From contig JAQXHT010000064.1 of NCBI GenBank assembly GCA_029007415.1, forward strand, positions 1 to 11,034: a stretch of DNA of 11,034 bases, written 5' to 3'. Positions 1 through 5,719 of this stretch are shown here, in pieces. The notes beneath the pieces are model-generated. The model saw nothing but the letters and a program-made list of their open reading frames with translations. It did not search any database and was not told the origin of the DNA. Source of the stretch: a bacterium. GTDB taxonomy: Bacteria; Bacillota_I; Bacilli_A; RF39; UBA660. Each line of letters begins with the position of its first letter. Position 1 is the first letter of the stretch. The translations under genes were made by a program, and so were the position numbers.

Positions 1-387
1 TTATGTAATTTAGAAAATACAAACGCAGAATTAATTAATGATAACATTCCTCAAAAAGAAAGATTAATTAAATTAAACACTTGATGCTGCTAGGTATTCT
101 ACCAAAGATGGTAAAGAAAAGGCGAGAATGGAATATATAGCTAATCCAAATAGTTTGTCTAAAAAGAACCAAATAATAGCTTTAGTACTGAAATGTTTCA
201 AGCTTTATCAACTCTATCTGAAGAAGATTTATCATTTATTATGTTGAAATATCAAGAAAATTATAGTACTAGTGAATTAGAAACACATTTTAATTTAACA
301 AATGAAGAGTTAGAAGCAAAAGAAATGAAGATATTATCTATGCTTAAAAATAATGATAAAGTTAAAGTCTTGAATAAGAAAAAATAA
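1..387 (+). pseudogene. Frameshifted remnant, sigma-region-4-like helical C-terminus
   Basis: Coding-like sequence is open in frame 1 from the window edge to a TGA at 82-84. It continues in frame 2 from about 80 (starting LDAARYSTKDGKEKAR) to about 190, then returns to frame 1 (EMFQALSTLSEEDLSF onward) until a TAA at 385-387. Two compensating shifts and no ribosome binding site before any internal ATG indicate a decayed gene, not a 64-codon gene starting at 193. The last 60 residues look like two or three helices with the pattern LSEEDLSFIMLKYQE, then a possible helix-turn-helix (STSELETHFNLTNEELEAKE). This resembles sigma-70 region 4, but only by pattern, and I do not assign a family firmly. 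The 5' end lies outside the window. Confidence 0.5.
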
Positions 388-617
388 AAATGCTCTTTCT
401 AAGAAATAATGAAAGAAGAAAAGGTCTAGGAAAAGAGTTAGTTAAATATGGGATAGAGAAGTATCATCTAAGTGAAGTAACCGTCAATGAACAAAATCCT
501 AGTGCTAAAGGTTTTTATGAACATCTGGGGTTTGAAACTTATAAGAGAAGTGCAGTAGATGAACAAGGTAATAACTATCCGATTTTATATATGAAATTAA
601 CAAATAAAAGTCTTTAA
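378..617 (+). pseudogene. C-terminal half of a YjaB-like GNAT N-acetyltransferase
   Basis: About 75 codons match the C-terminal half of GNAT acetyltransferases of the YjaB type, which move an acetyl group from acetyl-CoA to an amine or lysine. Visible are the acetyl-CoA pyrophosphate-binding motif R-x-x-G-x-G (RRKGLGKEL), then VNEQNPSAKGFYEHLGF and the family-typical end DEQGNNYPILYMKL. Family members are about 140-150 residues, so the N-terminal strands and helices are missing. The frame opens only at 378, directly against the end of the preceding remnant, and the ATG at 390 has no ribosome binding site. I read this as a 5'-truncated pseudogene joined to another remnant by deletion. Family assignment is good; loss of function is inferred from the missing half. 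Confidence 0.75.
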
Positions 618-640
618 CTTTTTATAAAGTCTGTTATAAT
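613..640 (+). promoter_or_regulatory. Possible promoter for the 61-codon gene
   Basis: A perfect -10 hexamer TATAAT lies at 635-640. A weak -35, TTTAAC, lies at 613-618 with a 16-base spacer. The start point would be near 647, leaving a leader of about 30 bases before the ATG at 677. The -10 is convincing and the -35 is not. Confidence 0.45.
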
Positions 641-676
641 AGTTGGTTGAAAGTGAGGACAAATCAGTTATGAATT

Positions 677-862
677 ATGAAGACTATTATAATCAAAGAT
701 CAAGAAGTTTCTTTTGAAGTCTTAGCAAGTTTTTTTGCTACAACAGCAGAAAAATCGATGCTATTAAAAATGAATAATCTGACGACTGCCTTATTTCTTG
801 AATATGCAGCAAATAAAGGAACAGAAAAAGTAAAAAAATTAATCATTACTAAAGAAAAGTAG
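677..862 (+). CDS. Hypothetical 61-residue protein
   Basis: I do not recognise this small protein. It begins MKTIIIKDQEVSFEVLASFF, is probably alpha-helical through most of its length (EVLASFF..., TTALFLEYAANKG), and ends in a lysine-rich tail. It has no signal peptide or obvious membrane span. It sits between its own candidate promoter and a good terminator that overlaps its stop codon, so it looks like a single-gene unit. The start is uncertain. The Shine-Dalgarno-like AGTGAGG at 652-658 is better placed for an out-of-frame ATG at 670, which opens a 15-codon frame ending inside this gene. Either translation reinitiates, or the 5' end has suffered a frameshift like the remnants upstream. Confidence 0.5.
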   Translation: MKTIIIKDQEVSFEVLASFFATTAEKSMLLKMNNLTTALFLEYAANKGTEKVKKLIITKEK

Positions 863-884
863 AATCAATACTTTCTTTATTTTT
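850..884 (+). terminator. Intrinsic terminator after the 61-codon gene
   Basis: The stem TAAAGAAA(A)GTA at 850-861 pairs with TACTTTCTTTA at 869-879 around a 7-base loop, with one bulged A. A run of five T (880-884) follows. The stem overlaps the TAG stop at 860-862. It separates the small gene from the operon downstream. Confidence 0.75.
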
Positions 885-897
885 GCCTTCATTTAAA

Positions 898-926
898 TTG
901 CTATTTTTATTCTGCTATGGTATAGT
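898..926 (+). promoter_or_regulatory. Extended -10 promoter of the WXG-CHAP operon
   Basis: The -35 is TTGCTA at 898-903, followed by a 17-base spacer and the -10 TATAGT at 921-926. The -10 is preceded by TGG, an extended -10 (TGn) element. Transcription would start near 933 and read the three genes at 977, 1743 and 2934. Confidence 0.7.
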
Positions 927-935
927 TAACTTATA

Positions 936-952
936 GATAAGATAAACTTATC
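936..952 (+). promoter_or_regulatory. Inverted repeat GATAAG-N5-CTTATC at the operon start
   Basis: A perfect 6-base inverted repeat with a 5-base AT-only centre begins about 3 bases after the predicted transcription start, 25 bases before the start codon. Its position suits a repressor operator or a 5' mRNA hairpin. Which one, and any regulator, cannot be told from the sequence. Short AT-rich repeats are common in such DNA, so this is only a candidate. Confidence 0.35.
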
Positions 953-976
953 CTAACTAAATAATAGGAGTAATAA

Positions 977-1723
977 ATGAAAAAAGAAGAATATTTAAGT
1001 GAAGAAAAATATCAAAAAAATAAGAAAAAGATAATAACTAGTTCTTTAGTGGTATTAATAATTGGTCTTCTTCTAGGTGGTAGTATTATAGGAGTAGGGT
1101 TAGTTAAACAAAATAAAATTAATAATAACTATTCTACTAGTAGCAAGAATCAATTAACTGAAAAATTAAAAGAAGAAAAGCAAAAACTTATTGCTAATAA
1201 AGAAACATTAGAAGAAAAAATAAAACCAGTTGAAGATGAAATTGAATCCTTAGAAAGAACAACTTTTAATGGCTTTGATGCTTCTTATTATGAGCGCCAA
1301 GATAAAATTAAAGACTTGGAAAAAAGTATTAAAGAAGATAAAGAAGCCATAGAAGCGATTGATAAAGCACTATCTAGTACTTTTTCTTCTTGTGAATTAT
1401 TAATCTCTGATAACACTTATACAGAAAATTATTGCTCAATAAAAAAACAACTAGATGATATAAATGATGAATTCAATAAAAAACAAGCATCATTTAGCTG
1501 TATTCCTTTCTATATGTTTGGTGGTTTTATAATTGTTGCTTCTTGTATGATTGCAGGGTCTATTTATACTTTTGCTAAACGAAGAGAAATATTAGCATTT
1601 AGTGCACAACAGGTAATGCCAGTGGCACAAGAAGGAATCGATAAGATGGCACCAACAATGGGAAATGTTGCTAAAGAAATAACAAAAGGAATAAAAGATG
1701 GTTTAAAGGATGAAGAAAAATAG
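977..1723 (+). CDS. Two-TM membrane protein with extracytoplasmic coiled coil
   Basis: This 248-residue protein is not one I recognise. Reading from the N-terminus, it has a Lys/Glu-rich cytoplasmic stretch (1-18), a transmembrane helix (about 19-43, Gly-rich), a long charged region with strong coiled-coil character (about 58-130), a pair of cysteines (139, 153) that could form a disulfide, and a second transmembrane helix (about 174-199). A cytoplasmic tail of about 48 residues follows, starting KRRE and rich in Lys/Glu. Positive charge at both ends puts both termini inside and the coiled coil outside. A good AGGAG site (966-970) sits 6 bases before the ATG. It is the first gene of the operon and lies 19 bases before the WXG-CHAP gene. 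It may act as an anchor or accessory for export or for docking at the wall; that role is inferred from its neighbours. Confidence 0.8.
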   Translation: MKKEEYLSEEKYQKNKKKIITSSLVVLIIGLLLGGSIIGVGLVKQNKINNNYSTSSKNQLTEKLKEEKQKLIANKETLEEKIKPVEDEIESLERTTFNGFDASYYERQDKIKDLEKSIKEDKEAIEAIDKALSSTFSSCELLISDNTYTENYCSIKKQLDDINDEFNKKQASFSCIPFYMFGGFIIVASCMIAGSIYTFAKRREILAFSAQQVMPVAQEGIDKMAPTMGNVAKEITKGIKDGLKDEEK

Positions 1724-1742
1724 AAAGCGGAGATGAAAGTAA

Positions 1743-2912
1743 ATGGCAGAAGTTAGTGTAACAGGAATTAATGAATATAGTGATGAACTTAAAGGAATTG
1801 CTAATAAATTAAAAGATGCTTTAAGTCAGATTGAAGCTGATATAAATGAATTAAGTGCTGCAGTTGCAACATTAGAAAGTTATAATGGTCAAGATGCTTC
1901 GGCTGTTATGACAGAAACAATAAAAAGTAATAATGGTTTACTAGGAAGTATAGGTAACATCATTGGTTGGGCTAAAGAAACAGTTCGCGTTTATAAGTAT
2001 GTCTGGGATATTAATGTAACTAATGGTGATATGACAAACTCTTTAGCTATTGTTAAAGATGCAGTTAGTAATGCTGAAACATTAGACTTATCTGGTGATG
2101 ATTTGGCAAATTTTGCAATTATGTTAAATGACTTTATTTCTTTAATTGAAAAAGAAATTCTTATTGATAGTCAATATGATCGAAAAAGTTTTAATGAATA
2201 TAGCAGTCTTTCTGATTTGTTCTCTACTCTTAAAAAAAACGATACTACTGGTATTTGGCAAGAATATAAAGATACTTATAAATACTCTAAAGAACTTAAA
2301 AAGAAAGATTTATTATACAACAAATATCGTACCCAAGAAGGAGAGGATGACTATGTAGATTTCTTACTAGATGAGATGGGGAATCATCGTATATCGACTG
2401 ATGATAGAAATACTAAATACGGAATATGGTATAACAATAAATATGGAGTAATGAGTAAAAATGATGCCTTTTGTGCGGCTGGAGTTTCCTATACTTTAGA
2501 ACATACTGCTACAACAGGAATACTAAATCCTTATATAGGTGTTAGTGCAGGTGCAGCAGATGCAAAGGCGAAAGCTAAACAGGGAATAGGAACTTGGCAT
2601 TATGCTAGTGATACTTCTTATCAACCTAAGCGTGGGGATATCTTCTATAAAGGTGGAGATCATACAGGTATTATTCTAGATAGTGATGAGAAATATATCT
2701 ATACAATAGAAGCAAACACTGCATCGGATGAAGGCGTTAGTGGTTATGTCAATACGAGAATAAGGGAACGTAGTGGTAATGCTCCTTATATAACTGAGGG
2801 TGGTTATTATTCTCCTCCTGTTGAGTTTAGTAATGCAAATGATTCTAGTATTACGCTTGATACTGATTATATAAATAAAAAATTAGGAATTCAAAATGGT
2901 GGTAACGAATAA
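1743..2912 (+). CDS. WXG100-like/CHAP fusion, predicted type VII-secreted wall hydrolase
   Basis: The 389-residue protein has no Sec signal peptide. Residues 1-85 form an Ala/Leu-rich amphipathic helix pair whose turn carries Y47-N48-G49 (ESYNGQDA), the place and context of the W-x-G turn of WXG100 (ESX) proteins, with Tyr for Trp. Residues about 90-215 are a mostly helical linker. Residues about 225-355 resemble a CHAP/NlpC-P60-type cysteine peptidase or amidase: a candidate nucleophile C244 in NDAFCAAGVSYTLE, then PKRGDIFYKGGDHTGII with H307, and a polar third position at E323/N325 in YTIEANT. Such domains cut peptidoglycan cross-links or the amide bond. Export by a type VII system and wall cleavage are inferred. 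GGAG (1729-1732) lies 10 bases before the ATG; an ATG at 1733 opens only 7 codons. Confidence 0.75.
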   Translation: MAEVSVTGINEYSDELKGIANKLKDALSQIEADINELSAAVATLESYNGQDASAVMTETIKSNNGLLGSIGNIIGWAKETVRVYKYVWDINVTNGDMTNSLAIVKDAVSNAETLDLSGDDLANFAIMLNDFISLIEKEILIDSQYDRKSFNEYSSLSDLFSTLKKNDTTGIWQEYKDTYKYSKELKKKDLLYNKYRTQEGEDDYVDFLLDEMGNHRISTDDRNTKYGIWYNNKYGVMSKNDAFCAAGVSYTLEHTATTGILNPYIGVSAGAADAKAKAKQGIGTWHYASDTSYQPKRGDIFYKGGDHTGIILDSDEKYIYTIEANTASDEGVSGYVNTRIRERSGNAPYITEGGYYSPPVEFSNANDSSITLDTDYINKKLGIQNGGNE

Positions 2913-2933
2913 TAGAAAGGTTAGGTCTTAAAG

Positions 2934-3215
2934 ATGGTAACAGTAGATCAAATAGAAGAAGAAATTGAAAAGATAAAGAGTGCAACTGATAAACTAAGAG
3001 AAAGTGTTGCAAACTTTAATAGTGTGTATGCTTCTGTTCACGATGTTGTTGATGGCTTAAGAATTGTTGCTAATACTAATGGTGGACACCGAAAAGCAGA
3101 CCAAATTGCTGCTCTAGCAGATTTTGGTATTAGTACTAAAAAAATGGATAAGATTGTTACATCAGCAGAAGAAGTTAATGTAACATATAACAAAAGAGAA
3201 GTAACTTTGAGCTAA
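2934..3215 (+). CDS. Small helical protein of WXG100 size with C-terminal YxxxE
   Basis: This 93-residue acidic protein has no signal peptide. It consists of two amphipathic helices (about 4-45 and 52-82) joined by a turn reading NTNGG (47-51), at the position where WXG100 proteins have W-x-G, though the Trp is absent. It ends in TYNKREVTLS, where Y85-x-x-x-E89 fits the YxxxD/E secretion motif that follows the second helix in type VII substrates. Length, layout and position 21 bases behind the WXG-CHAP gene make it a likely co-secreted partner or chaperone forming a heterodimer with the fusion's N-terminal domain. That is inference; sequence identity to known WXG100 proteins is not obvious. 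AGGTTAGG (2917-2924) serves as ribosome binding site. No terminator of its own is visible, so transcripts may run through to the one after the tRNA. Confidence 0.65.
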   Translation: MVTVDQIEEEIEKIKSATDKLRESVANFNSVYASVHDVVDGLRIVANTNGGHRKADQIAALADFGISTKKMDKIVTSAEEVNVTYNKREVTLS

Positions 3216-3250
3216 AAAATAAAAAAGTTGAAAAAATAAGTAAAAAAGAC

Positions 3251-3279
3251 TTGCAAAAGTCTAAAGATTATTATATATT
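3251..3279 (+). promoter_or_regulatory. tRNA-Arg promoter
   Basis: The -35 TTGCAA (3251-3256) and -10 TATATT (3274-3279) are separated by 17 bases. The predicted start, near 3286, is about 7 bases before the mature tRNA. The -35 sits in the loop of a small perfect hairpin (AGACTT/AAGTCT, 3247-3262). Confidence 0.6.
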
Positions 3280-3292
3280 AATAGTGTTGTAT

Positions 3293-3369
3293 GTCTCAGT
3301 AGCTCAGCTGGATAGAGCATCGCCCTTCTAAGGCGAGTGTCACGGGTTCGAATCCCTTCTGGGACACCA
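3293..3369 (+). tRNA. tRNA-Arg (anticodon TCT)
   Basis: A 77-base cloverleaf with the CCA encoded. The acceptor GTCTCAG pairs with CTGGGAC (one G-T). The D arm is GCTC-AGCTGGATA-GAGC. The anticodon stem TCGCC/GGCGA encloses loop CTTCTAA with anticodon TCT at 3327-3329, reading AGA, the main Arg codon here. There is a 5-base variable loop and T loop TTCGAAT, discriminator A, then CCA. In the T stem (ACGGG/CCCTT) the second pair, positions 50-64, is a C-T mismatch. All other tertiary-contact bases that I can check look normal, so it is probably functional. Confidence 0.95.
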
Positions 3370-3379
3370 TTATTGATTT

Positions 3380-3411
3380 AAAAAGCACTTTTCTATTGAA
3401 AGTGTTTTTTT
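3380..3411. terminator. Bidirectional terminator between tRNA-Arg and ftsW
   Basis: AAAAAGCACTTT (3380-3391) pairs with AAAGTGTTTTTT (3399-3410) around a 7-base loop with one G-T pair. It is flanked by T on the right (3405-3411) and by A on the left, which is a T run for the opposite strand. It can stop the tRNA transcript and, read the other way, the mraY-ftsW transcript whose last stop is at 3450-3452. Confidence 0.85.
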
Positions 3412-3449
3412 GTGTCCGTGACACTCTTAATAATTATTAAAAAGAAAAG

Positions 3450-4535
3450 CTATTTATCTTTTGCAATACTTAGTAATATTCCGATAGATACCATACTTAT
3501 TAGTAAACTACTACCACCATAAGAAAGAAAGGGTAAAGTGACTCCAGTTATCGGAATCAATCCAACGACCACCGCTAGGTTCATCGAGGCTTGAAATAAC
3601 ATTTGAAAAGCAATTCCAAAGGAAAGATACTTTGCAAATAAATTATTAGCATTCAAAGAAATTTTTAAAGAAAAGTAAAATAATAGAAAAAATAGTAAAC
3701 AAACAAAAATACAACCAACGACACCAAATTCTTCACAAATAATAGAAAAGATAAAATCAGTCTGGGGTTCAGGTAGATAGAAATGTTTCTGCCTAGAATT
3801 TAGAAAACCTTGTCCTAATAAACCACCAGGACCAATCGCATACATGGATTGAATCATTTGAAAACCAGTACCTAAGGGGTCTTTCCAAGGATTAATAAAA
3901 GAAGTAATTCGGTTCATTCGATAAGGGGCAATTATAATCAAAAAACAAGTACCAATAACACCAAGAGCAAATGTCCCATAGAAAAACTTCATATCAAGAC
4001 CGGCGATAAAAAGTAGAGCAATAACACTAACCATTAAAACAAGACCAGTCCCTAAATCTGGCTGTAACATAATAAGACCAAAAGCTAATAGTGAAACACC
4101 AAGAATAGGTAAGATACCTTTTCTTAAATCTTTTAAATATTTATCAGAATTATTTAAATATTTACTAGTGAAAATAATCAGTCCAAGTTTTGCTGCTTCA
4201 CTTGGTTGAATACCAAAAGGACCAATTCCAAACCAACTTCTACTACCATTTCGAACACTTCCGATAAAGGGAATTAATACTAAAATTAACAATAAAAAAC
4301 AAATACCTAAAATGATATTTGCCTTTTTATAATAGATTTTATAATCTATCTTTGAAATAAAATTCATTAGTATGAGTCCTGCTACAGTGAATAATGCTTG
4401 CTGCTTCACATAGTGGAAACTATCGTGAAACTTATATTCTGCCCAGATACTACTAGCAGAATAAATCATTATAAGTCCAAATATTAGTAAGAGTATTACG
4501 GTGATTAGTAAAGGCAAATCAAACCGTTTTTTCAA
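3450..4535 (-). CDS. ftsW: FtsW/SpoVE-type SEDS peptidoglycan glycosyltransferase
   Basis: This is a SEDS-family polytopic membrane protein (361 residues, about 10 transmembrane helices) that polymerises lipid II into glycan strands together with a class B penicillin-binding protein at the septum. It resembles B. subtilis SpoVE closely over its whole length: IYSASSIWAEYKF (24-36), VRNGSRSWFGIGPFGIQPSE (94-113), QPDLGTG (158-164), SFINPWKDPLGTGFQMIQS (212-230), LPEPQTDFIF (254-263) with the likely catalytic Asp260, and LPFLSYGGSS (334-343). It starts at a TTG (4533-4535) 11 bases after a GGAAGGAG site (4547-4554). That site overlaps the last base of the mraY stop, so the two genes are coupled with an 18-base gap. 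In many Bacillota murD lies between mraY and ftsW and murG follows; neither is here. FtsW versus SpoVE cannot be separated by sequence alone, and RodA is less likely. Confidence 0.92.
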   Translation of the reverse strand: MKKRFDLPLLITVILLLIFGLIMIYSASSIWAEYKFHDSFHYVKQQALFTVAGLILMNFISKIDYKIYYKKANIILGICFLLLILVLIPFIGSVRNGSRSWFGIGPFGIQPSEAAKLGLIIFTSKYLNNSDKYLKDLRKGILPILGVSLLAFGLIMLQPDLGTGLVLMVSVIALLFIAGLDMKFFYGTFALGVIGTCFLIIIAPYRMNRITSFINPWKDPLGTGFQMIQSMYAIGPGGLLGQGFLNSRQKHFYLPEPQTDFIFSIICEEFGVVGCIFVCLLFFLLFYFSLKISLNANNLFAKYLSFGIAFQMLFQASMNLAVVVGLIPITGVTLPFLSYGGSSLLISMVSIGILLSIAKDK

Positions 4536-4553
4536 AAGAAAATTCGCTCCTTC

Positions 4554-5534
4554 CTAAAGCCAAACTCCAAATAAAATTCCTAACATAGCAAGAATAAGAC
4601 CAAATGTACAGAATAGCTTAACTATATCTGTTTCACTCCAACCAAGTTTTTCAAAATGATGATGCAGTGGGGTCATTAAGAATAATTTATGATGGAAAAA
4701 CTTAACCCAGATAACTTGTAAAATAACTGATAATGTTTCAATTACAAATACAAATGCTACTACTAATAAAGTTAATTCACGATGAGTTAAAATAGCAACT
4801 GCTCCCATCACACCACCTAAGGCCAGGCTTCCTGTGTCCCCCATAAAAATCTTAGCAGGGGGAGTATTATATACTAGAAAACCGATAAGTGAACCAACTA
4901 ATATCAAACAAAATATACCAATATCTTCAAAACCAACCATAAATGAGATTAGAGCAAATGCTATAAATGCAATAGCTGATAAACTACCAGCTAGGCCGTC
5001 TAATCCATCTGTTAGATTAACAGCATTACTAGAACCAATTAAAATTAAAAGGATAAATAGACCATAAAGCCATCTCATTTCAATATCAATATGAAGTGTT
5101 CCAACAATCCACGATGTTTGTCCACCATTTTTCATATAGATATAAAAGAAAATAGTAGAAATAATAATTTGCCCAAAGAGCTTTTGATAGGTCGTCAGTC
5201 CTTCGTTATTGTGTTTCCTTAAAGATAGAAAATCATCGAGGAAACCAATGACGGCAAAACCACAAAATACTAGTAAAACAATCGCTAAATTATCTGTATA
5301 AGGAATCTTTCCTAAAAGTAATAAAGCTGTAGTAATTAAAATAGTCGGCAGAATAAATATTATTCCTCCCATTGTTGGAGTACCAGCTTTCTTCCGATGA
5401 TTTTCTCCAACATAAACACTAATCGTTTGGCCAACGTGTAATCTTTTCAAAATAGGAACTAAAATGAGTCCTAGAAAGACACTTGTTAAAAAGCCAATCA
5501 TGACAGCGAACACTGCCTTTGTCAATAATAACAC
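4554..5534 (-). CDS. mraY: Phospho-MurNAc-pentapeptide transferase MraY
   Basis: This integral membrane enzyme (326 residues, about 10 helices) transfers phospho-MurNAc-pentapeptide from UDP to undecaprenyl phosphate, giving lipid I on the inner face of the membrane. All family signatures are present: HRKKAGTPTMGG (46-57), Asp100-Asp101 in FLDDFLSLRKHNNEGL, the Mg-binding NLTDGLDGLAG (173-183), FMGDTGSLALGG (230-241) with Asp233, and PLHHHFEKLGWSE (289-301) with the His triad 291-293. Length is normal. Translation starts at a GTG (5532-5534) that gives the full N-terminal helix. The upstream GTGAG 6 bases away or GGGAG 12 bases away is a modest ribosome binding site, so initiation may be weak. 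It is the first gene of the two-gene operon with ftsW. Confidence 0.97.
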   Translation of the reverse strand: MLLLTKAVFAVMIGFLTSVFLGLILVPILKRLHVGQTISVYVGENHRKKAGTPTMGGIIFILPTILITTALLLLGKIPYTDNLAIVLLVFCGFAVIGFLDDFLSLRKHNNEGLTTYQKLFGQIIISTIFFYIYMKNGGQTSWIVGTLHIDIEMRWLYGLFILLILIGSSNAVNLTDGLDGLAGSLSAIAFIAFALISFMVGFEDIGIFCLILVGSLIGFLVYNTPPAKIFMGDTGSLALGGVMGAVAILTHRELTLLVVAFVFVIETLSVILQVIWVKFFHHKLFLMTPLHHHFEKLGWSETDIVKLFCTFGLILAMLGILFGVWL

Positions 5535-5565
5535 TTTTTTCTCACTCTCCCGTTTCTTCCTTTGT

Positions 5566-5594
5566 ATTATAACATACTAGTTATGTACTTTAAA
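5566..5594 (-). promoter_or_regulatory. mraY-ftsW promoter (extended -10)
   Basis: Read on the minus strand, TTTAAA (5589-5594) is followed after 17 bases by TATAAT (5566-5571), which is preceded by TGT, an extended -10. The start point would be near 5559, about 25 bases before the GTG. An inverted repeat ACATA-N5-TATGT (5573-5587) fills the spacer and could bind a regulator, but the arms are only 5 bases. Confidence 0.65.
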
Positions 5595-5667
5595 ACTTTT
5601 TTACTTATTTTGTTACTTCCTTGACATATTACTTTTCAATTAAGTCTATTCTAGATAACAAAAAAAC

Positions 5668-5696
5668 TTTCCAATTAGCAGAAAATAACTTATAAT
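5668..5696 (+). promoter_or_regulatory. Candidate promoter of the metallopeptidase operon
   Basis: TTTCCA (5668-5673), a 17-base spacer and a perfect TATAAT (5691-5696) would start transcription near 5703, leaving a leader of about 17 bases before the ATG at 5720. A perfect TTGACA also occurs at 5621-5626, but the -10 at a sensible distance is poor (TATTCT after 20 bases), so I prefer the first pair. Apart from these elements and the mraY promoter, 5535-5719 shows no gene. Confidence 0.5.
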
Positions 5697-5719
5697 AAGC
5701 AACTATAGGGGTGAAGTTT

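Noticed and set aside
82..84. Use of genetic code 4 (TGA as Trp)
   Set aside because: TGG is used for Trp throughout, and reading this TGA as Trp only extends the frame by three codons to a TAG, so it does not repair the gene.
193..387. A 64-codon gene starting at ATG 193
   Set aside because: There is no ribosome binding site, and coding-like sequence continues upstream of the ATG in the same and the neighbouring frame, so it is the tail of a decayed gene.
2146..2358. Open frame of 70 codons on the plus strand
   Set aside because: It lies entirely inside the WXG-CHAP gene in another frame, is Lys/Ile/Leu-rich as AT-rich shadows are, and has no ribosome binding site.
3247..3262. Perfect hairpin AGACTT/AAGTCT as a terminator for the type VII-like operon
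   Set aside because: No T run follows, and the hairpin contains the -35 of the tRNA promoter.
3412..3424. Small hairpin GTGTC-CGT-GACAC beside the bidirectional terminator
   Set aside because: A 5-base stem without a T run. The neighbouring 3380-3411 structure explains termination better.
4834..5067. Open frame of 77 codons opposite mraY
   Set aside because: It is antisense to conserved MraY motifs and has no ribosome binding site or promoter.
5711..5719. GTG at 5711 as the start of metallopeptidase copy 1
   Set aside because: The GTG is the end of the AGGGGTG ribosome binding site that is ideally spaced for the ATG at 5720.
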